Assembly: GCA_002862985.1 (NCBI GenBank)
Contig: PKCY01000174.1
Location: 1-38,129 of the forward strand
DNA: 38,129 nt
Source of the DNA: Haliea sp.
GTDB lineage: Bacteria; Pseudomonadota; Gammaproteobacteria; Pseudomonadales; Halieaceae
Direction: 5' to 3'
In this document: piece after piece, positions 33,522 to 38,129 of the stretch
How positions within the stretch are numbered: position 1 is the stretch's first letter
Layout: each line of letters opens with the position of its first letter
Notes under the pieces: model-generated
Database searches by the model: none
Told to the model about the DNA's origin: nothing
Seen by the model: only the letters and a program-made list of their open reading frames with translations
Program-made: the position numbers and the translations under genes

Positions 33522-34733
33522 TCAAATACACCCAGGCGGGAGCTGGCACACATTACCCTGGCCATTGCCATCGCTGTCCTCCTGATCCGGATTGGCAACC
33601 TCCGGGCAGTTGTCGCATGCATCCAATATACCATCGAGATCAGTATCGGGTTGAGCCGTGGTAATTTGACCGTGTACGATTGGCATCATACAAAACCCAG
33701 TGCCTATAGCGCCAGAAAAGTCCATGCCGGTGACAAATCCCTGGGGGTCAGCAGGATTGACCTCCGCTTCCAGTTCAATGCCTCGCAGCTCAAATCTCCT
33801 CAATCCAGCCCCCAGATTGATGGCAAAGTCAAAATAGGTAGTCGTTGCTATATCAACTCCCGAATCAATGTAGGTCAGCAGTAATTCGTCATACAAAAAC
33901 AGGTCGAAACTGCCATCGCCGTAATCGTAGGGTATCTTGACACCGGCAAATACCAACTCATCGCTATTGGTTTCATAGCTGTAGCCGACTGCAACTTCCG
34001 GGTCGTAATAGTCAAATTCAGCCGAAGAATCAAACCGCCAGCCGCCACCTGGAGGGGCCGGGGGAGGCAAGACGGGGTTTTCTGGATCCGCGATATGGCT
34101 GCTCACGAACAGCCGGGGCAAGCTACTCATATAAATCGCCGGCAGCGGAACGTCCCCCAGGTTAGGCGGCGCCAGAGCCAAACCCATTGAGAATAGCCCA
34201 CCTGAGTTATTTATGAGAGCTATCGCCTCGGCATTCAAAGGGACGTTTACGATGCCGGGTGTGGTGATAGGTTGTAGCTGACTAAGCTCTTGTCCGGCTA
34301 TGATGACGCCGCCAACTGCTTGCCAGTCAGAATAGGTCACCGGACCGGTGGGCAACGCCGACAGCTCGCCAGCCGTAAGGCCCTGCACCTTCTGTATTTG
34401 CAAGAGCACACCGGGTCCCGCGTGTGCAACACCTGTCAGGTCGAACTGTAACCAGGCGTCCTGGATCGGAGATGCCAGGAGGGACGAGTCGAATATGAGG
34501 TAGCCTCCAGTATATAAAAGGTTAATCGTCCCCATCGGCCCGAGGCCTTCAAAGGTTATACCTATGAGGTTTAGGGGGCCGCTGTGGGCATACGTGGCAG
34601 GGTCTCCCTCCCAATATACGGTCTTGGTGATTTGTCCGGAATCGACAGGGTCTAGAGAGCTGATATCAGCCGATGTGATGGAAGCAGGGAGCCAAAACAG
34701 CAGCGTAATGCATCGCAGCAAGTTCTTCATCAT
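33522..34733 (-). CDS. Secreted protein with thrombospondin type-3 calcium repeats
   Basis: This is a 403-aa exported protein. A signal peptide (MMKNLLRCITLLFWLPASIT) is followed by two beta-rich regions separated by a proline linker (PENPVLPPPAPPGGGW, about 225). The C-terminal calcium-binding motif is DTDLDGILDACDNCPEVANP then DQEDSDGNGQGNVC, the TSP3 repeat pattern with two Cys. The tail CQLPPGCI has no PEP-CTERM or membrane anchor. GAGG precedes the start. The globular domains are unrecognised; a surface or extracellular structural role is likely. Confidence 0.8.
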   Translation of the reverse strand: MMKNLLRCITLLFWLPASITSADISSLDPVDSGQITKTVYWEGDPATYAHSGPLNLIGITFEGLGPMGTINLLYTGGYLIFDSSLLASPIQDAWLQFDLTGVAHAGPGVLLQIQKVQGLTAGELSALPTGPVTYSDWQAVGGVIIAGQELSQLQPITTPGIVNVPLNAEAIALINNSGGLFSMGLALAPPNLGDVPLPAIYMSSLPRLFVSSHIADPENPVLPPPAPPGGGWRFDSSAEFDYYDPEVAVGYSYETNSDELVFAGVKIPYDYGDGSFDLFLYDELLLTYIDSGVDIATTTYFDFAINLGAGLRRFELRGIELEAEVNPADPQGFVTGMDFSGAIGTGFCMMPIVHGQITTAQPDTDLDGILDACDNCPEVANPDQEDSDGNGQGNVCQLPPGCI

Positions 34734-35040
34734 TTACACCTCAGCGCAGTCCACAGGGTATTCACGTCACGCGCAGATTCAGATCACCTTCAAGAGCATA
34801 GCACAGCCTAGAAGGGTACTGTGGTTGAGAGAAAAGAGGACGGATTTATTATTAGTTAACTTAGATAGGCTGATCGGTTAACTACAAATAAATGCGTCCT
34901 CATTAACTCAGTTGACTTTTGCAAGCGGAGTAATTGGCCTACAAACTCGCGGCCTTGCGATCTACTTCAAAACGCTATACCAGTGAAAAGCCTGATCAAG
35001 CAGTCTGCCCCGTTCATTCATTTTTCAAAAATTTTGGCAG
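34734..35040. other. Intergenic region with a GTTAAC-type inverted repeat
   Basis: About 307 bp with no gene. TAGTTAAC (34853-34860) and GTTAACTA (34877-34884) form a perfect 8-bp inverted repeat with 16 bp between, a candidate operator ahead of the TSP3-protein gene. The rest is AT-rich, and no clear terminator for the Rho-like gene is visible. Confidence 0.5.
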
Positions 35041-35985
35041 CTAACGGTTCAATAGCTCTGCATTTGTTGGGTATTTCTTAAGTAACGCAACAAGCTTCTT
35101 AGTGCCTTCTGCAGGTTTAAGATGAGTAAGCGCCCTCCGTAAATCTCTTATCTTTTCGATTTCTTTCGGATCTAAAAGAAGTTCCTCACGCCGCGTGCTA
35201 CTTTTTGAAATATCCAGCGCGGGAAAAATCCGTTGTTCTGCAACCTCCCGTGATAAAACGATTTCCATATTACCTGTGCCCTTGAACTCCTCAAATATTA
35301 CCTGGTCCATCCGGCTTCCAGTATCAACGAGTATCGTCGCTAGAATGGTAAGCGACCCGCCATTCTCAATCTTTCTAGCTGCGCCAAACAACTTTCGTGG
35401 TATTTCCATTGCTCTAGCATCAAGCCCGCCCGTCATGGTACGACCGCGGCCCTGTTGCTCTGCATTGTGTACACGGGAGAGTCTTGTGAGAGAGTCAATG
35501 ACAATCATTACATCATGCCCCTCGCCAGCTTGCTGGCGCGCAGTGCTGAGAAGGGCATTGGCCACACGAACGTGTTGGCCATAGCTTTCATCCGAGGATG
35601 AGGCGTGTACCTCTGCCGGCACGCTGCGCCTAAAATCAGTCACTTCTTCCGGTCGCTCATCAATGAGTAACGCATAGAGCTTTATCTCGGGATAAGCTTC
35701 CCCCACTGCCTGGCAAATATGTTTTAAAAGGGTTGTTTTCCCGCAGTCCGGTGGAGCAACAATCAAACCTCGCTGCCCCATTCCTATTGGCGTGATCAAA
35801 TCCATCGCTCGCGTGGTGAGTTGCCCAGAAGCTAATTCCAGGCGAATGCACTGACAAGGATTAATGGCTATACCATTTAAAAAACGCTTTTGTGGGTCAC
35901 CATGAGATACAGCTTTGATCACCTCATCTGCACTTTTGGGGTCTTTATTTCTTTTCACTTTCAAAGACAGTGTCTTTCTCGTCAT
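35041..35985 (-). CDS. Short Rho-like hexameric helicase paralogue without the primary RNA-binding domain
   Basis: This 314-aa protein aligns by eye with the ATPase half of transcription terminator Rho (E. coli about 150-419) but has no N-terminal cold-shock RNA-binding domain. Instead it has about 40 Lys-rich residues. Walker A is APPDCGKTT (77-85) and the catalytic segment is LLIDERPEEVT (E110 region). Walker B is IVIDSLTRL (D164), the Q-loop is GRTMTGGLDARA, the R-loop is EEFKGTGNM, and the arginine finger is R265 in SSTRREELL. All motor and secondary-channel motifs look intact, so it is not a random fragment. Codon use is more AT-rich than its neighbours. Acting as an accessory terminator, a Rho antagonist or an element-encoded protein are all possible. 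Confidence 0.87.
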   Translation of the reverse strand: MTRKTLSLKVKRNKDPKSADEVIKAVSHGDPQKRFLNGIAINPCQCIRLELASGQLTTRAMDLITPIGMGQRGLIVAPPDCGKTTLLKHICQAVGEAYPEIKLYALLIDERPEEVTDFRRSVPAEVHASSSDESYGQHVRVANALLSTARQQAGEGHDVMIVIDSLTRLSRVHNAEQQGRGRTMTGGLDARAMEIPRKLFGAARKIENGGSLTILATILVDTGSRMDQVIFEEFKGTGNMEIVLSREVAEQRIFPALDISKSSTRREELLLDPKEIEKIRDLRRALTHLKPAEGTKKLVALLKKYPTNAELLNR

Positions 35986-36010
35986 GATATCGGTCTTAGG
36001 TTATGTAGGT

Positions 36011-36036
36011 TATGGGGGCAGACCCCTTTAATTTTC
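36011..36036. repeat. REP-like short palindrome (GGGGGCAGACCCC)
   Basis: TATGGGGGCAGACCCCTTTAATTTTC resembles the GGGGTCAGACCCC-type repeats linked to RAYT transposases. It lies just before the Rho-like gene start and after the PQQ pseudogene end. Confidence 0.45.
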
Positions 36037-36044
36037 GGTAACAA

Positions 36045-37622
36045 CTAATCCGGTAGGCGAAAGGCCACAAGGTAGTCACCGGAGGGCAAAGGCGAAGTGA
36101 AATGCCCGCCGGCTGCAATCACCACGTATTGTCGGCCTCGGTAATGGTAACTCATTGGGACCGCGTTGCCGGTCGTCGGCAAGTCAATCTTCCACAACTC
36201 ATCACCATTCTCAATATCGAAGGCTCGCAGGTAGGCGTCACTGGTGGCAGCAATGAATACCAGTCCGGCCGCCGTTACCATCGGGCCGCCCATCTCCATG
36301 CCGCCTTTGATGAGGTGGTAAAAAGGCCAGGACACCATTTTTTCAAGTGTACCCAAGGGCACACTCCAAAGTATCTCGCCTGTCTCGAGATCGGTCGCGT
36401 CTAGGGTGGCCCAGGGTGGTGCAGAGCAGGGAATTCCCAGGCTGGATGTCAGCACATCCATGATCACACAGTAGGGAGAATCACGCTGTGGGAAGGGTAG
36501 GTTGTCCGGGCACTCGGCCTGCGGTGCCAAGCGCAAGTGAATAGGAAGACGCTTGGTGTTGGTAATCATAATCTTGCGATCAGGATCAACCGCCGGTGCT
36601 CCCCAGTTATGACCACCGAGGTTAGAAGGATACAGCACGACACCTTGCTCGGAGGGTGGCGTGTAAATTCCATGACCGCTGACAGACTCAATAATGTCAC
36701 GGCACTGACCTCTATCCCAGAATGTCAGGCCCCATGCGCCCTCAGGCATCAGGCCCAGAGGGTGCAATGGTTCCGGTTTCACAGGGAACGGCTGAGTCGG
36801 GCTCAGGTATTCCCCCGGCACAGCACCTTCCTGAGGAACCGGGCGCTCTATCATCGGGTGCAGGGGTCTGCCAGTCTCGCGATCCAGCACGAAGGTCATT
36901 CCCATCTTGGTGACCTGTACTACTGCGGGTCGCGTTTTTCCATCGATGGTGAGTTCGGCGAAGGTAGGCTGGGCCGGCACATCAAAATCCCAGATGTCAT
37001 GGTGCACTGTCTGAAAGTGCCAAGCCACCTCGCCCGTCTCCACCTTCAGCGCCACCACCTAGCTGGAGTAGTAGTCTTGGTGCCTATCTCTGTCACCGCC
37101 GTAGTAATCAGGCGAGGAATTCCCTGTCGGCACAATCACTAGTCCCAGTCGCACCGTCCAGGGCGATAAGCCGGGCGTCCAACGTGCCGGTAATAATGCG
37201 GTGCCTGCAAGACCACGGCAATTGGTGATGGTCTCTTTGCTCATGTCCACACCGGGGTCGTAAACCCAACGTTGTTGACCGGTTGCCGGGTCAAGCGCGA
37301 ATACACGGTTGAAAGATGTGCAGTAGTAGAGCGTGTCCTGCACGAGGATGGGTGTCACCATAAATGACGTGGGACGACTGGCGACGTCATCCATCGTGAC
37401 TTCCTCAGTCAGACTCTGTGTCCCGGCTCGGTAGTCGCCTGAGCGGTGTACCCACGTCTGCTCCAGTCGTGAGACGTTGCGCCCGTTGATCTGAGTTATG
37501 GGTGCGTAATGTCCGCCGCCGGGCGAGCCCCCATATGCGGGCCATTGGATCGTCTCTGCGGCCAAGGTGGGGCTGCCGTTGAGCAGGCTGCCGCTAAGTA
37601 GCGTCAGAAAAAGTCTGTACAT
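36045..37622 (-). pseudogene. PQQ-dependent (quinoprotein) dehydrogenase, broken
   Basis: The remnant has a signal peptide (MYRLFLTLLSGSLLNGSPTL), the quinoprotein start WPAYGGSPGGGHYAPITQIN and later propeller blades (TVHHDIWDFDVPAQPTFAEL, IAATSDAYLRAFDIENGDEL, GRQYVVIAAGGH). Three lesions are visible. TAG at 37059-37061 interrupts DYYSS-VVALK in frame. Around 37150-37205 the true sequence RIITGTLDARLIALDGATGT is readable only in another frame. The stretch then jumps to VPTGNSSPDYYGG, with perhaps 200 or more residues missing. Intact relatives are periplasmic alcohol or sugar dehydrogenases of 600 aa or more. The track shows it as two ORFs (36045-37058 and 37059-37622). Confidence 0.88.
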
Positions 37623-37973
37623 GAAAATTGCCAGTTCCTATTTGATGAGGGGGGCAGGTCTTACATTTTACTTACCTTTGTGTGGGATGTAAGGCCTGAC
37701 TCCTTGATCAGGCAGTTGTTTGTTAAGCTCTGCATTTCTCAAGTTGGAAATTTTCCCAAGGAGCCATCGCCATCGCGCTATCCTCTTTGGCATCAGATAA
37801 CCGATAAGTTTCAGGATCTTCAGAAAACGACTAGCGATGAGAAATAACTCGCTCGGGATGCAGGCGGCGCGCAAGAATCAAGTCTGTAATAGTGTTCATG
37901 TGGTCAAAATAGCCGACACTAATACGAAAAGTGATACTCTCCAAGGAGGACTACGGGATTTGGATGAAGCGTT
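37623..37973. other. Intergenic region before the monooxygenase
   Basis: About 350 bp. It contains the REP-like inverted repeat at 37650-37703 and a purine-rich AAGGAGGA at 37943-37950. The 68-codon minus ORF (37668-37874) overlaps the repeat, has no ribosome site I can see and matches nothing I know, so I do not call it a gene. Confidence 0.5.
37650..37703. repeat. REP-like imperfect inverted repeat
   Basis: GGGGGCAGGTCTTACAT (37650-37666) and ATGTAAGGCCTGACTCC (37687-37703) are 17-bp inverted arms with three mismatches around a 20-bp loop. The arms resemble the GGGTCAGGTCTTGCAT...ATGCAAGACCTGACCC family of dispersed palindromes seen in many gammaproteobacteria. Confidence 0.6.
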
Positions 37974-38129
37974 ATGAGTGAAATAGTTGAGAGTAAGCCG
38001 TCACTGGCCAATGTCATTAAAGTTGATGTAATTATAGTTGGCGCAGGCCTGTCGGGAATTTCAGCCGCTTATCATTTACAAAAACATTGCCCGCAAAAAA
38101 CTTATCTGATCCTGGAAGGTAGAGATGCT
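37974..38129 (+). CDS. Flavin-dependent monooxygenase, N-terminus only (Baeyer-Villiger type)
   Basis: The gene runs off the right edge and is absent from the ORF track. Reading from the ATG at 37974 gives MSEIVESKPSLANVIKVDVI, then IVGAGLSGISAAYHLQKHCP and TYLILEGRD. This is the FAD-binding GxGxxG Rossmann motif of NAD(P)/FAD monooxygenases; the spacing to the acidic end of strand 2 (LEGRD) fits Baeyer-Villiger and related enzymes. A strong ribosome site is not at the usual distance: AAGGAGGA is 24 bp upstream, and a five-codon ORF (37964-37981) overlaps the start. With the P450 it hints at oxidation of hydrophobic substrates. Confidence 0.8.
   Translation, partial: MSEIVESKPSLANVIKVDVIIVGAGLSGISAAYHLQKHCPQKTYLILEGRDA

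Noticed and set aside
37668-37874. 68-codon minus-strand ORF before the monooxygenase
   Set aside because: It overlaps a REP-like repeat and has no visible ribosome site or family match; kept only as intergenic.

Overview
The window looks like a chromosomal segment from a marine-type gammaproteobacterium. I infer this from CpxRA/CpxP-like stress genes, full-length HrpA, bifunctional MnmC, DusA, MlaA, a double thioredoxin-fold GST, a CYP125/142-like P450 and a Halieaceae/Cellvibrionales-like gene mix. Genus is not determinable by reading alone. The left three quarters is a dense housekeeping region with overlapping operons. The right quarter, after a tRNA-Ala(GGC), is looser and rich in pseudogenes, small repeats and lineage-specific genes.

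Layout. 1-1606: a cpxA/cpxR pair (minus) divergent from a CpxP/Spy-like periplasmic gene, with a CpxR-type direct-repeat box and a heptamer tandem repeat between them. 1643-8582 (minus): an M16 metalloprotease, then an operon of an unknown coiled-coil protein, mnmC (ATGA overlap) and a glutaminyl-peptide cyclotransferase-like protein. 8720-13558: a small unknown gene, a MaoC-type hydratase and hrpA. 13723-15669: the most notable locus, a three-gene RiPP cluster of the HvfABC type. It has a Sec-exported Cys-repeat precursor (EGKCG/EGSCG motifs), a DUF692/MNIO iron oxygenase and a DUF2063 partner, all overlapping. mlaA follows. 16623-18291: a two-gene partner-switching module (degenerate receiver plus PP2C phosphatase, then a STAS protein). 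18293-20665 (minus): dusA-tal-terB, all overlapping. 20912-23565: a BtuB-like TonB-dependent receptor and a class II aldolase. 23589-25212 (minus): a TPP riboswitch controlling a gutted TonB receptor and a PnuC/PnuT-type transporter, read here as a thiamine-uptake operon. 25378-29347: gltX, tandem GST, a broken slyD-like gene, a hotdog thioesterase and a DUF4345-like membrane protein.

29496-38129: tRNA-Ala(GGC) with a clear sigma70 promoter and terminator, then an amidase remnant colliding with a membrane-protein remnant. Next come a DapB-fold oxidoreductase and a CYP125/142-like P450, a long intergenic stretch with repeats, and a secreted thrombospondin-type-3 protein. After these lie a short Rho paralogue that lacks the N-terminal RNA-binding domain, a PQQ-dehydrogenase pseudogene flanked by REP-like palindromes, and the start of a flavin monooxygenase. 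The redox genes suggest sterol/terpenoid or similar hydrophobic-substrate catabolism, which is inference.

The best candidates for unusual biology are the HvfABC-like RiPP locus with its mixed EGKCG/EGSCG core, the domain-truncated Rho, the pseudo-receiver phosphatase, and the riboswitch still attached to a decayed receptor.
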